33,322 nt of DNA from Elizabethkingia argenteiflava (GTDB taxonomy: Bacteria > Bacteroidota > Bacteroidia > Flavobacteriales > Weeksellaceae). The stretch is taken from contig NZ_JAAABJ010000248.1 in assembly GCF_009904105.1 (NCBI RefSeq), positions 1 through 33,322 on the forward strand. The letters run 5' to 3'. Made by a program: the position numbers and the translations under genes. This document shows positions 14,788 to 23,031 of the stretch, piece after piece (within the stretch, counting starts at the first letter, position 1; each line of letters opens with the position of its first letter). A model generated the notes under the pieces. That model did not search any database, was not told the origin of the DNA, and worked only from the letters and a program-made list of their open reading frames with translations.

Positions 14788-15840
14788 TTATTCAATGGAT
14801 TTTACAACGGCTTTTTCCGCAGCTTTCCTGCTACCGTCAAAACCATCTACCCCACTAACAGTGGTATATTTTAAAACGAATTTCTTCCCCGGATTCAGAC
14901 GGTTATAAATACCTTGACACATTAAAGTAGCTTCATGAAAACCACAAAGAATAAGCTTCATTTTTCCCGGATAAGTGTTAACATCACCTATTGCGTAAAT
15001 TCCCTCCACATTGGTTTGATAGTCCAGTGCATTATTCACTTTAATGGCATTTTTTTCAATGTCTAAACCCCAGTCGGAAAGTGGCCCCAGTTTAGGCGTC
15101 AATCCAAATAATGGGACAAAATAATCGGTTTGAATGACAGAACGTTTTCCCTCTTTTTCAATTTCAATTGCCGAAACCTCACCATTTCCCAATAAACCGA
15201 CCACCTCGGCAGGGGTTACCAGATGAATTCTACCTTCTTGTTTTAGCTTTTGTACTTTTTCTACAGAATCTAAAGCGCCCCGGAACTCATTCCTACGGTG
15301 AATTAAAGTGACCTCAGCGGCTATATTTTCCAAAAATATAGTCCAATCTAAAGCAGAGTCTCCCCCCCCCGCAATCACAATTTTTTTATCCCTATACATT
15401 TCGGGATCTCTTATAAAATACTCTACACCCTTTTCTTCAAAAGCTTCAATTCCCTCAATAGGAGGTTTTCTAGGTTCGAAACTGCCCAGACCTCCTGCAA
15501 TAGCAATCGCTTTGGCTTTTATAGAAGTCCCTCTGTTCGTCTCCACTATAAACTGTTGATCTTCTGTTTTTTTGTAAGATACCGCTACTTCATTTAGTGA
15601 AAATCCGGGTTCAAATTGTTTAATTTGCTCCATTAGGTTCGCCACCAATACCCCCGCATCTACAGAGGGAAAACCAGGAATATCAAATATTGGTTTTTTA
15701 GGATACAATTCGGCCAGCTGACCGCCGGGTTGGGGCAAAGCATCAATAATATGGCACCTTAACTTAAGCAAACCTGCTTCAAAAACCGTAAAAAGACCAG
15801 TAGGCCCAGCCCCTATAATCACAATGTCTGTTTCCTTCAT
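14788..15840 (-). CDS. Ferredoxin-NADP(+) reductase, thioredoxin-reductase-like (YumC type)
   Basis: The protein has 350 residues, the normal length for TrxR-like FNRs. The FAD-binding motif IVIIGAGPTGLFT is at residues 6-18, followed by ALPQPGGQLAELYPKK. The NADPH-binding motif VIAGGGDSALDWTIFL lies around 155-170 with RRNEFRGALDSV for phosphate recognition. The FAD motif YAIGDVNTYPGKMKLI and the C-terminal CGFHEA follow. No redox-active CxxC is present, which separates it from thioredoxin reductase. It transfers electrons between NADPH and a ferredoxin, probably the one at 11347-11679. The codons of the GGG motif contain an uninterrupted G9 tract (minus strand, 15362-15370), prone to slippage. 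Confidence 0.9.
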   Translation of the reverse strand: MKETDIVIIGAGPTGLFTVFEAGLLKLRCHIIDALPQPGGQLAELYPKKPIFDIPGFPSVDAGVLVANLMEQIKQFEPGFSLNEVAVSYKKTEDQQFIVETNRGTSIKAKAIAIAGGLGSFEPRKPPIEGIEAFEEKGVEYFIRDPEMYRDKKIVIAGGGDSALDWTIFLENIAAEVTLIHRRNEFRGALDSVEKVQKLKQEGRIHLVTPAEVVGLLGNGEVSAIEIEKEGKRSVIQTDYFVPLFGLTPKLGPLSDWGLDIEKNAIKVNNALDYQTNVEGIYAIGDVNTYPGKMKLILCGFHEATLMCQGIYNRLNPGKKFVLKYTTVSGVDGFDGSRKAAEKAVVKSIE

Positions 15841-15866
15841 ATCACTCTATTATTATTTAGAAAGAG

Positions 15867-15874
15867 CAAATATA
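15867..15874 (-). promoter_or_regulatory. -7 box of the FNR gene
   Basis: TATATTTG on the minus strand, 26 bp before the FNR start; it fits TAnnTTTG. No -33 TTG is apparent. Confidence 0.45.
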
Positions 15875-16027
15875 AGGATAGCTTAGCTAAATAATGGCTC
15901 ATATTTTATGACGTTCATCAGTGATACAGGCGTAAAAATATATTAATCACCTTATTACAATCAAAATATATTAATTTTACCACATAAGTGTTTGGCAAAG
16001 TTTTTGACAATATCAACCTGCAACCCC

Positions 16028-16798
16028 ATGTCTATGAAGAATTTTTTGATCTTTATATTTAGCTTCAACATCATATTAACCTCTGCACAGCTTGATAATG
16101 TGAACTCAGAAGAAAGGTTGAAGTATCGCATACACTACGGTTTTTTGAATGCCGGCCTCGCTACCCTCTCTACAAAAAAAACGATTTATAATAATACGCC
16201 TCACCTGCATGTAAGAGGAGAAGGGAGGAGTACAGGCGCCGTAAGAGCTTTTTTTAAAGTGGACGATGTATACGAAAGCTATATTAACATCCAAACAGGA
16301 TTACCCAGTTTTTATATCCGAAATGTCAAGGAAGGAAGCTATTATAGAAATTTCGCTTCTACTTTTAAAGCCAACAGTGGTATCGTAAGTCTGCACGACC
16401 GTATTAAAAATACCACTCAAACCTTTAAAATTCCCATGGACATTCAGGATATGCTCTCCTGCTTTTACCATCTTCGGAACTTAACCACCCATCAGCTAAA
16501 GTTGGGAAGCAGTATCAAAATAAATGTATGGATTGATGACGAAGTATACCCTTTTATGCTTAGGGTGACAGGAAAAGAAATTGTCAGTACACGATTTGGA
16601 AAAATCCATGCCCTAAGAATTATCCCTTCGGTGATGAGTGGCAGGGTTTTTAAGGCTAAGGAAGGGGTAACTCTGTGGGTAACCGACGATGCCAACCATA
16701 TCCCTATTCAACTAAAAGCAGAATTAGCCGTAGGCTCCCTAAAAGCAGATCTTATAGAATATACCAACGTGAAACACCCTTTCAATTTCTCTAAATAA
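16028..16798 (+). CDS. Exported DUF3108-domain protein
   Basis: From the ATG at 16028 (or 16034, MKNFLIFIF) the protein has 256 (254) residues and starts with a Sec signal peptide cleaved near TSAQ. The rest matches the DUF3108 pattern: EERLKYRIHYGFLNAGLATL, GRSTGAVRAFFKVDDVYESY, then the DMLSCFYHLRN segment, VWIDDEVYPFMLRVTGKE and the closing EGVTLWVTDDANHIPIQLKA and VGSLKADLIEY. It is predicted to be a periplasmic or envelope beta-rich protein; the family's function is unknown. An upstream in-frame TTG at 15992 would add 12 residues before the signal peptide and is rejected. It is convergent with pheS, sharing a hairpin. Confidence 0.82.
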   Translation: MSMKNFLIFIFSFNIILTSAQLDNVNSEERLKYRIHYGFLNAGLATLSTKKTIYNNTPHLHVRGEGRSTGAVRAFFKVDDVYESYINIQTGLPSFYIRNVKEGSYYRNFASTFKANSGIVSLHDRIKNTTQTFKIPMDIQDMLSCFYHLRNLTTHQLKLGSSIKINVWIDDEVYPFMLRVTGKEIVSTRFGKIHALRIIPSVMSGRVFKAKEGVTLWVTDDANHIPIQLKAELAVGSLKADLIEYTNVKHPFNFSK

Positions 16799-16799
16799 A

Positions 16800-16835
16800 C
16801 AGAAGAGCAAACTTGGGATTAAGTTTGCTCTTCTG
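16800..16835. terminator. Shared terminator hairpin between DUF3108 gene and pheS
   Basis: A perfect 15-bp stem (CAGAAGAGCAAACTT with AAGTTTGCTCTTCTG) around a 6-nt loop lies between the convergent stop codons, directly after the DUF3108 stop and 18 bp from the pheS stop. The T-tracts are weak on both sides. Confidence 0.7.
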
Positions 16836-16853
16836 TAATATGTTATCATTAGT

Positions 16854-17864
16854 TTATAATTGCTTAAATTGTTCTAACATTCGAATATCATTTTCAAATA
16901 ACATCCGAATATCCGACATTTGATAAAGTAACATCACAATACGCTCAATCCCCATACCAAAAGCAAAACCACTATATTCCTCAGGGTCTATGTTTACATT
17001 CTTTAGGACGGCTGGATCTACCATACCACAGCCCATAATCTCTAACCACCCAGTACCTTTGGTAATGCGATAATCGGTTTCCGAATTCAGCCCCCAATAA
17101 ACATCTACCTCTGCACTAGGCTCGGTAAAGGGAAAGTAAGAGGGACGCATCCGGATCTGTGATTTTCCAAAAAGTTGGGTGGTAAAATATTGTATGGTCT
17201 GCTTAAGATCTGCAAATGAAACCTCTTTATCTATATACAAACCCTCTATCTGGTGAAATATGCAATGGGAACGCGAGGAAATAGCCTCATTACGGAAAAC
17301 CCTACCTGGAGATAAAATCCGCATTGGAGGTTTATTGTTTTCCATATACCTAATCTGTACCGAAGAGGTATGAGTTCTTAAGAGTACATCTGGATCTTTC
17401 TCAATAAAAAAAGTATCTTGCATATCTCTGGCCGGATGATATTCCGGTAAATTAAGGGCGGTAAAATTATGCCAGTCATCTTCAACTTCGGGACCATCTG
17501 CCACTACAAAACCTATAGATTTAAAAATTTCTATAATTCTGTTTTTAACTATATTAACAGGATGTCGACTGCCCAACTCCTGAGGAAAACCGGGTCGGGT
17601 TAAATCGATTTTCTTCTCAATTTTTTCGTCAGAAATTTCTTTCTTTAATTCCTCTATCTTATGGGTTACGGCCTGCTTTAATGCATTTATCTTTTGTCCG
17701 AATTCCTTTTTTTGGTCATTCGGCACTTCTTTAAATTTTTCAAAAAGCTCTGTTACACTGCCCTTCTTTCCAATAAAAGCAATACGAAATTTCTCTATTT
17801 CCTCTTTATTTTGACTCTGAAATTGCTGTACCTCACGGAGTAATTCTTCTATTTTCTCTAGCAT
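16854..17864 (-). CDS. pheS: Phenylalanine-tRNA ligase alpha subunit
   Basis: The protein has 336 residues, normal for the alpha subunit of the (alpha-beta)2 enzyme that charges tRNA-Phe in the cytosol. An N-terminal coiled-coil tRNA-binding arm (1-90) precedes the class II synthetase core. Motif 1 region is [19 protein letters not shown], motif 2 is [20 protein letters not shown] with [10 protein letters not shown], and motif 3 is [34 protein letters not shown] forms the active-site glycine loop. The Ala/Gly position that sets Phe size selection is in the GFAFG segment and looks normal. pheT is not adjacent, so the two subunits are encoded apart, which is common in this phylum. The promoter box lies 18 bp upstream. 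Confidence 0.95.
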   Translation of the reverse strand: MLEKIEELLREVQQFQSQNKEEIEKFRIAFIGKKGSVTELFEKFKEVPNDQKKEFGQKINALKQAVTHKIEELKKEISDEKIEKKIDLTRPGFPQELGSRHPVNIVKNRIIEIFKSIGFVVADGPEVEDDWHNFTALNLPEYHPARDMQDTFFIEKDPDVLLRTHTSSVQIRYMENNKPPMRILSPGRVFRNEAISSRSHCIFHQIEGLYIDKEVSFADLKQTIQYFTTQLFGKSQIRMRPSYFPFTEPSAEVDVYWGLNSETDYRITKGTGWLEIMGCGMVDPAVLKNVNIDPEEYSGFAFGMGIERIVMLLYQMSDIRMLFENDIRMLEQFKQL

Positions 17865-17881
17865 CTTATAAAAATTGCAGA

Positions 17882-17889
17882 CAAATTTA
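17882..17889 (-). promoter_or_regulatory. -7 box of pheS
   Basis: TAAATTTG on the minus strand, 17 bp before the ATG at 17864, implying a short leader. No Phe-rich leader peptide or T-box is seen. Confidence 0.45.
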
Positions 17890-17905
17890 AGTTTTTTATT
17901 GGACT

Positions 17906-17946
17906 TTTATAAAATGAAATCTGCTTTTGCTGACAAAAGCAGATTT
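17906..17946 (-). terminator. Terminator of the YceI-family gene
   Basis: A perfect 13-bp stem (AAATCTGCTTTTG with CAAAAGCAGATTT, 17917-17946) with a 4-nt loop is followed on the minus strand by TTTCATTTTAT. It lies 23 bp after the YceI stop and close upstream of the pheS promoter. Confidence 0.7.
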
Positions 17947-17969
17947 CCTTATCACCTATCACTTAAAAA

Positions 17970-18629
17970 CTATTTCTTTTCAAGAGCTTTTACGTTCACT
18001 TGAATACTGATCTCATCTTTAATGATTCCTTTGGCCACAGGAGAAGTAAAATCAACTCCAAAATCCCTCCTATTAATATCTTTTTTATTGGATTTAATAG
18101 TCAATAAACCATCTTTCTCTCTCACATTGGTATCCAAACTTATAGGCTTAGTTATTCCTTTTATGGTCAGGTTGCCTTCAAGACGGGTATTATAATCCCC
18201 AGTGTCGTTTACGATGACTTTGGTGATTTCAAAAGAAGCGGTAGGAAATTTTTTCACATCAAAAAAGTCGGCGCTCTTTAAATGTGCATCCAATTTAGCT
18301 TGCTTTTCTACATTATTTTTTAAATCATCTGCTGTTATGGTATTCATAGAAACTACAAAATTTCCGGATTCCAATTTCCCATCTTTAAGGCTGACTTCGC
18401 CACTTTCTAATTTAATATTTCCAAAATGAGAAGTATTATTGGATTTAAATATTTTATAGCCCACCCATTCTACCCTACTATCTAATGTATCTACGCTGAA
18501 AACCACCCCATCTTTAGATGTAGTGACCTCATTAAATTCACTGGTTACCGGCTTATCTTTTCTACAAGACACCAAGGCAACAAGACCTATCACTGTCACA
18601 ACAGTTAAGAAAATATTTGTTTGTCTCAT
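17970..18629 (-). CDS. YceI-family lipoprotein
   Basis: From the ATG at 18629 the protein has 219 residues and a lipoprotein signal peptide ending in VALVSC, with Cys22 lipidated. The mature part is a YceI lipocalin-like beta-barrel: VDTLDSRVEWVGYKIFKSNN, then LKSADFFDVKKFPTASFEIT (the family hallmark), YNTRLEGNLTIKGITKPISL and RRDFGVDFTSPVAKGIIKDE. YceI proteins bind long isoprenoid or fatty-acyl chains in the periplasm. An ATG 21 bases upstream (18650) would add MNINNNK and gives a less typical signal peptide. It is transcribed as a single gene, divergent from the ABC ATPase gene. Confidence 0.85.
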   Translation of the reverse strand: MRQTNIFLTVVTVIGLVALVSCRKDKPVTSEFNEVTTSKDGVVFSVDTLDSRVEWVGYKIFKSNNTSHFGNIKLESGEVSLKDGKLESGNFVVSMNTITADDLKNNVEKQAKLDAHLKSADFFDVKKFPTASFEITKVIVNDTGDYNTRLEGNLTIKGITKPISLDTNVREKDGLLTIKSNKKDINRRDFGVDFTSPVAKGIIKDEISIQVNVKALEKK

Positions 18630-18713
18630 TTTGTTATTGTTTATATTCAAATAATTAACTTTGTAAATTTAATAAAAATTAGCTATAATTTATAGAAACA
18701 TTATTTTTACAAC

Positions 18714-19661
18714 ATGCTACTCGAGATAAAAGGCCTAGATTTTAGTTACCCTTCCCAGCCGCTTATTTTTCAAAATTTCCATCTTGATTTAAAACAGGGA
18801 AAGATCATGGCTTTAATTGGGGAGAGCGGTTGTGGAAAGTCCACACTATTAAACATTATTTACGGTCGAAAAAATTGGCAACAAGGAAGGATATTCTTTG
18901 ATAATAAAGAAATTTATGGCCCCAAAGCAAATATTGTTCCAGGAGAAGCCGACATGAAATTGGTCTCTCAAGATTACGATCTCATGCCTTACTCTAAGGT
19001 ATATGATAATGTTGGAAAATTCATTTCCAATATCAATCTGGAAAACAAAAAAAATAAAATTCTCGAATTACTCGATATAGTGGGATTAACAGACTATTTA
19101 TATGAATATCCCAAAAATCTAAGCGGAGGACAACAACAACGTGTAGCCATTGCGCAGGCATTATCTCAATTGCCCAAGCTACTACTTTTAGATGAACCTT
19201 TCAGCCACCTCGATTTACTGAGGAAACAACAGATAAGGGACAAGCTTTTCAACTATGTTCGAACCCAAAATATCAGCCTTATTATCAGTACCCATGATGT
19301 TAACGAAGTGCTGGCGTGGAGCGATGAAGTGGTTGTTTTAAAAAAGGGACAAGTCATTCAAAGAGATGCTCCAAAGGTTCTCTTTCAGTCTCCCAAAACC
19401 CCTTATGTCGCGCAATTACTAGGAGAGGTAAATATTCTGACTCCTGCTCAACAACGAGAACTAAACCTATCCAAATGGTTTTACTTTCCACATCAACTCC
19501 TATTAACGGATCATGAAACCCATAACCCAATACAAGGAGAGGTTATCTCTTCTTCTTTTTCAGGTAGTTTTTACAGGAATATTGTTAAGGTCAAAAATCA
19601 CCACCTCATCGTATACACTTCGAAGGAGAAAAAAGGTAAATTAAATGTAAAATTTAACTAG
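18714..19661 (+). CDS. ABC transporter ATP-binding protein, CysA/PotA-like, orphan
   Basis: The protein has 315 residues. Walker A is GESGCGKST (36-44), the Q-loop is in VSQDYDLMPY, the signature is LSGGQQQRVAIAQAL, Walker B is KLLLLDEPFSHLD and the switch His is in ISTHDVNEVL. All catalytic motifs are intact. About 90 residues follow the ATPase core and resemble a short regulatory (TOBE-like) tail. No permease or binding-protein gene is adjacent, so the transported substrate cannot be inferred. It is divergent from the YceI gene. It could serve a permease encoded elsewhere or act in a membrane-stress role; I make no assignment. Confidence 0.85.
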   Translation: MLLEIKGLDFSYPSQPLIFQNFHLDLKQGKIMALIGESGCGKSTLLNIIYGRKNWQQGRIFFDNKEIYGPKANIVPGEADMKLVSQDYDLMPYSKVYDNVGKFISNINLENKKNKILELLDIVGLTDYLYEYPKNLSGGQQQRVAIAQALSQLPKLLLLDEPFSHLDLLRKQQIRDKLFNYVRTQNISLIISTHDVNEVLAWSDEVVVLKKGQVIQRDAPKVLFQSPKTPYVAQLLGEVNILTPAQQRELNLSKWFYFPHQLLLTDHETHNPIQGEVISSSFSGSFYRNIVKVKNHHLIVYTSKEKKGKLNVKFN

Positions 19662-19721
19662 AAATAGTAAAAACTTCTCGATTCTAGTTCCATTTTCTTT
19701 TATATTTTATCTATATTTTTA

Positions 19722-19870
19722 TATATTTGCTTAGAAAATGAGTTAAGACTTATTGAATAAAGATATTAAGGGAAATCTTTGGTTATTCTCTTTCTGCCTA
19801 GTAAGGCCTAAATTAGCAGTTGCAATGAAAGCCTTTTGAAAGTCACCCTGCCAAATTTTTCCTTTTTTTA
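19722..19870 (+). ncRNA. Candidate small RNA between the ABC ATPase gene and the PhnA-like gene
   Basis: A -7 box TATATTTG (19722-19729) is followed by about 135 nt with no coding potential and ends in two T-tracts (19856-19869). The transcript would contain a stem AAAGAT/ATCTTT, a hairpin closed by CTGC/GCAG (19777-19818 region), and a longer-range pairing of AGGG...CTTT with AAAG...CCCT around an internal loop. A bubble-in-a-stem shape and this length would be compatible with 6S-Flavo RNA, but I cannot confirm it; no canonical terminator stem precedes the T-run. Confidence 0.3.
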
Positions 19871-19878
19871 TGAATCAA

Positions 19879-19932
19879 AGGACTTTATTCAGAGCGATTA
19901 CACCTATATCACCGCGCATTTCATAAAGTCCT
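19879..19932 (-). terminator. Inverted repeat downstream of the PhnA-like gene
   Basis: AGGACTTTAT (19879-19888) pairs with ATAAAGTCCT (19923-19932) over a 34-nt loop, 15 bp after the PhnA-like stop codon. No clean T-run follows, so termination is a guess; a related GACTTAT at about 19748 could compete for the same pairing. Confidence 0.35.
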
Positions 19933-19946
19933 CTATCAGATAAGGC

Positions 19947-20285
19947 TTATGCTTTTTTCACAAACTCGGATTTCAATGCCATCGCCCCAAATCCATCTAT
20001 CTTGCAGTCAATATTATGATCGCTACCAGGTCTCAACTTAATATTTTTAACCTTGGTTCCCGTCTTTACAGGTTTCGGAGCCCCTTTTACCGGTAGATCT
20101 TTTACCACAACTACCGTATCTCCATTTTGCAATTCGTTTCCATGGGCATCAAAGATCTTGTCTCCGCTATCTGCTAAAACTTCCGCAGGATCCCATTCAT
20201 AAAAACACTGAGAACACACCATCAAATTATCTTGTGGGTAGGTAAATTCCGAATTGCATTTCGAACAAACTGTAGTATCACTCAT
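19947..20285 (-). CDS. PhnA-like zinc-ribbon protein (YjdM family)
   Basis: The protein has 112 residues, matching the family length. The N-terminal zinc ribbon has two Cys pairs, CSKC and CSQC, with EWDP after it. The C-terminal SH3-like part reads DAHGNELQNGDTVVVVKDLP, VKTGTKVKNIKLRPGSDHNI and DGFGAMALKSEFVKK, which is highly characteristic. It is usually annotated as an alkylphosphonate utilisation operon protein, but it is not linked to phosphonate genes here or in most genomes, and its biochemical role is unclear. A -7 box lies at 20303-20310. Confidence 0.92.
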   Translation of the reverse strand: MSDTTVCSKCNSEFTYPQDNLMVCSQCFYEWDPAEVLADSGDKIFDAHGNELQNGDTVVVVKDLPVKGAPKPVKTGTKVKNIKLRPGSDHNIDCKIDGFGAMALKSEFVKKA

Positions 20286-20302
20286 AATGATTATAATTTC
20301 TG

Positions 20303-20310
20303 CAAATATA
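20303..20310 (-). promoter_or_regulatory. -7 box of the PhnA-like gene
   Basis: TATATTTG on the minus strand, 17 bp before the start codon. A TTG 26 bp upstream is further away than the usual -33 spacing. Confidence 0.45.
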
Positions 20311-20440
20311 AGCTTAAAATTTATCTATTATGTAGTCAATAATTTTTAAATCACTTCGCTTTTGTACTTAAATATATTTTCACCAAATTGCTCCAACGAT
20401 TAAGCAGCAAGATTAGTGTATAAACAACAACATTGATGAT

Positions 20441-20490
20441 AAGCGCCTGCATTTAGAAAAATCTAGGCGCTTTTCTATTTTTATTTTTTT
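20441..20490 (+). terminator. Strong plus-strand terminator with no coding gene upstream
   Basis: AAGCGCCT (20441-20448) pairs with AGGCGCTT (20465-20472); TAGA/TCTA pairs inside, and a long T-rich tract follows to 20490. The nearest gene upstream is on the other strand, so a short untranslated transcript starting around 20370-20390 is implied. It would include a second hairpin TTGCT/AGCAA at about 20388-20410. Confidence 0.6.
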
Positions 20491-20534
20491 TGATTAGCCT
20501 CCCTCTTTTTTATCTTCATAAATCATTTTGTAGT

Positions 20535-21421
20535 ATGAAAAATAAAACAATTTTAGATGTTTTTTTGGCTGTTTGCTCAGCGCTATCCAATGCAACCTAG
20601 GCATTATAAATAAACTACTCATGCATAGCAGATTAAATCCACAAGATATTTCATTCTTCAAAACATTAATGGGACGATTATATTAAGCATATTCTCAATA
20701 AGGATTAATATAAAAAAACAGTTGTCCAGTATCAACAGCATGATGAGCCGTACACGCTTTTTATAGGCATTTTTATCTGTGCTTTTTTCGGTATATTCTC
20801 TCTCTTTTTATTTGAAACCATAGCTTATCAATGTGAAAACGCGGAAGATGTTGTGGTTGTTTTAATAGCTTCAGCAGCCATATCCGTTTAGTTTTTGAAA
20901 AATTCATCTTACAAGAAAAAATAACCTATGCTGCAGTTATTGGCACACTATTGTCGATATCGGGCATGTTTATTATTTCTTGTAATGGTGGCAGTAACCA
21001 TATTTTTATAATCTATTCTTCTGTAGCAGTTATGGGCTATGGTATTTTTTCTGTTTTGATCAAGAAGTTTGACTTAAAAGGGAGATTGTACCTCACCAGA
21101 TTATTACTCTTTTTGGGATCTATGTTTTTAAGTATCCCCTACTTCACCAATATACACCCTATTGAATTCAGTTATAACAAAACCATTCGTTTGTTATCAC
21201 TATCCTTTTCTGCTTACAATTGTGGGCTTTTATTGCACACAAAATCATTAACCTATTTAAGTCTTTCCAAAGTTCAGGTGACCGAATTATCGGAAACTGT
21301 TTTTTCGGCGATTTTAGCCTGGCTATTTTTAAAAGAAACCCCTAGTTCCTAATTTATTTTAAGATCTATATTCATTATAACCGGGATTGTTTCAATTAGC
21401 AGAATCGGCTTTACCTTATAA
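20535..21421 (+). pseudogene. Degenerate EamA/DMT-family transporter
   Basis: The frame starts at ATG 20535 as MKNKTILDVFLAVCSALSNA, but the following Thr-Trp codons now read ACC TAG. The continuation NKLLMHSRLNPQDISFFKTL is in another frame. Further on, QYQQHDEPYTLFIGIFICAF and LFLFETIAYQCENAEDVVVV are readable, then a shift leads into FEKFILQEKITYAAVIGTLL. The second half (from 20951) is open for 133 codons with DMT helices (VMGYGIFSVLIKKFDLKGRL, VTELSETVFSAILAWLFLKE), a premature TAA at 21350-21352, and the last helix IFIITGIVSISRIGF up to 21421. Several independent lesions show a long-dead drug/metabolite exporter gene. The intact relative would have about 295 residues with ten helices. 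Confidence 0.85.
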
Positions 21422-21534
21422 AAAAACAGAGAGATCTCATCATAATTTTTAACAAAATATACTTTTTTTTAAAAGTACAGATCTAAAAAAAAACAACCGA
21501 AAAACAATCGTTTTTATATTAGTTAGGATGTCCA

Positions 21535-21590
21535 TTGCCAAAGAGGCATTCCGCTATTTTTGCGTTTCGTTTAATTTAAGCCTATTTTTG
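21535..21590 (+). promoter_or_regulatory. Tandem promoters of the RsmB-type gene
   Basis: TTTG (21559-21562) and TATTTTTG (21583-21590) are 20 bp apart and fit the -33/-7 consensus. The upstream TTTG is itself part of another TATTTTTG (21555-21562) with TTG (21535-21537) 17 bp before it. Two overlapping start points are likely; the proximal one gives a leader of about 20 nt. Confidence 0.6.
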
Positions 21591-21613
21591 CAACGCAAAA
21601 CTGCAGATTAATT

Positions 21614-22819
21614 ATGGAACTTATTCACAGAAATCTCCTGATTGGCATTCACGATGCGCTACAGGAAACTTTTTTCGAAAAAAATAAATATGCCGACAAA
21701 GTGATCGAGAGACTCCTGAAAGCGCATAGAAAATGGGGCAGTCAGGACAGAGCTGTGGTTTCGGAAATCTTCTACAATATTATCCGATGGAAAAAACGCT
21801 TAGAATATTACATGGGAGAAGGTGTAAAACCTAACAATATTTACAAACTCATCCTTACCTATCTTCTCTGGAGCGAAACCCATTATAAAAAATTTGATGA
21901 ATTTGAAGGGATTAAAATTGCCAATACCCTCAACAAGCTTAAAAAAGGAACTCTCCCTACAAAAGCTATAGAACACTCAATTCCAGAGTGGCTTGCAGAA
22001 ACGCTAGAAAAAGAACTCGGAAACCAGTGGGAAAAAGAAATGACAGCGCTTAATAAACAAGCGCCCACCGTACTACGCGTCAACACTCTAAAAACCACCA
22101 AAGAAAATTTAATTGAGGAGCTGGAAGACAGCGATATAGAATCTTCTCCAATCCGAGGATACATAGATGCCGTAGAATTAACAGAAAAAAGAAACGTCTT
22201 CTTAACCGAAGCTTTTAAAAAAGGAATGTTTGAGGTGCAAGATGCTTCCTCCCAATTAATCGGTCAGTTACTGGATGTAAAGGAAGGTATGCGCGTGGTA
22301 GATGCTTGCGCAGGTGCAGGTGGCAAAACTTTGCACTTAGCAGCCCTCATGCAAAATAAAGGACAAATCATTGCGCTTGATATTTTTGAATGGAAATTAG
22401 CCGAATTAAAACGACGAGCCAAAAGAGCGGGAGCTCATAACATCGAAACCCGCTTTATCAATGACAATAAGGTGATCAAAAGACTCTACAACTCTGCAGA
22501 CAGGCTTTTAATCGATGCACCATGTTCGGGTCTAGGCGTACTGAAAAGAAATCCCGACAGCAAGTGGAAAATTGACCAAGATTTTATCGACCGAATTATT
22601 AAAGAACAGCAAAATATTCTGCAAGATTATTCTAAAATCATAAAGAAAGGCGGACAATTGGTGTATGCCACGTGTTCCATACTACCCTCCGAAAACACCT
22701 TACAAACTCAAAATTTTATAAACAACAATCCTGAATACGAGATTATTCGGGAAGAAAACATCATGCCTAGCCAGGGTTATGACGGTTTTTACATGGCCCT
22801 GATCAAAAGAAAAGGCTAG
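21614..22819 (+). CDS. RsmB/NOP-family 16S rRNA (cytosine-C5) methyltransferase
   Basis: The protein has 401 residues. An N-terminal NusB-like helical region (1-130, KVIERLLKAHRKWGSQDRAV) precedes the Rossmann methyltransferase core. SAM-binding motif I is VVDACAGAGGKTLHLAALM. Motif IV, DAPCSGLGVLKRNPDSKWKI, carries one catalytic-site Cys and motif VI, YATCSILPSENTLQTQNF, the second, as in m5C RNA methyltransferases. It should methylate a cytosine in 16S rRNA (C967 in the E. coli enzyme) using SAM. It is slightly shorter than E. coli RsmB, in line with Bacteroidota members. It is a single gene with its own promoter. Confidence 0.9.
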   Translation: MELIHRNLLIGIHDALQETFFEKNKYADKVIERLLKAHRKWGSQDRAVVSEIFYNIIRWKKRLEYYMGEGVKPNNIYKLILTYLLWSETHYKKFDEFEGIKIANTLNKLKKGTLPTKAIEHSIPEWLAETLEKELGNQWEKEMTALNKQAPTVLRVNTLKTTKENLIEELEDSDIESSPIRGYIDAVELTEKRNVFLTEAFKKGMFEVQDASSQLIGQLLDVKEGMRVVDACAGAGGKTLHLAALMQNKGQIIALDIFEWKLAELKRRAKRAGAHNIETRFINDNKVIKRLYNSADRLLIDAPCSGLGVLKRNPDSKWKIDQDFIDRIIKEQQNILQDYSKIIKKGGQLVYATCSILPSENTLQTQNFINNNPEYEIIREENIMPSQGYDGFYMALIKRKG

Positions 22820-22960
22820 AAAGAAAGCCTCTACCCGCCCCCATAGCAATATCTCTTCTTAATTTTTTTCAGAGAAGGAGGGGATATTTTTACATAAAAG
22901 TTAAAAAAACACATGAAATGAGATTTATTTAAGAGTATTTTACTAATTACCTTCTTTTTA

Positions 22961-22992
22961 TTTGGTTAAAAACCAATCAAAACCCATATTTG
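22961..22992 (+). promoter_or_regulatory. Promoter of asnB
   Basis: TTTG (22961-22964) and CATATTTG (22985-22992) are 20 bp apart, one mismatch from the TTTG/TAnnTTTG consensus. The start codon follows 40 bp downstream. Confidence 0.5.
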
Positions 22993-23031
22993 CATTGATA
23001 AATTAAATTTAAAATATAAAACCTTAATAAA

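Noticed and set aside
15992-16027. TTG extension of the DUF3108 protein
   Set aside because: It would place 12 residues before a clean signal peptide; the ATG at 16028 or 16034 fits better.
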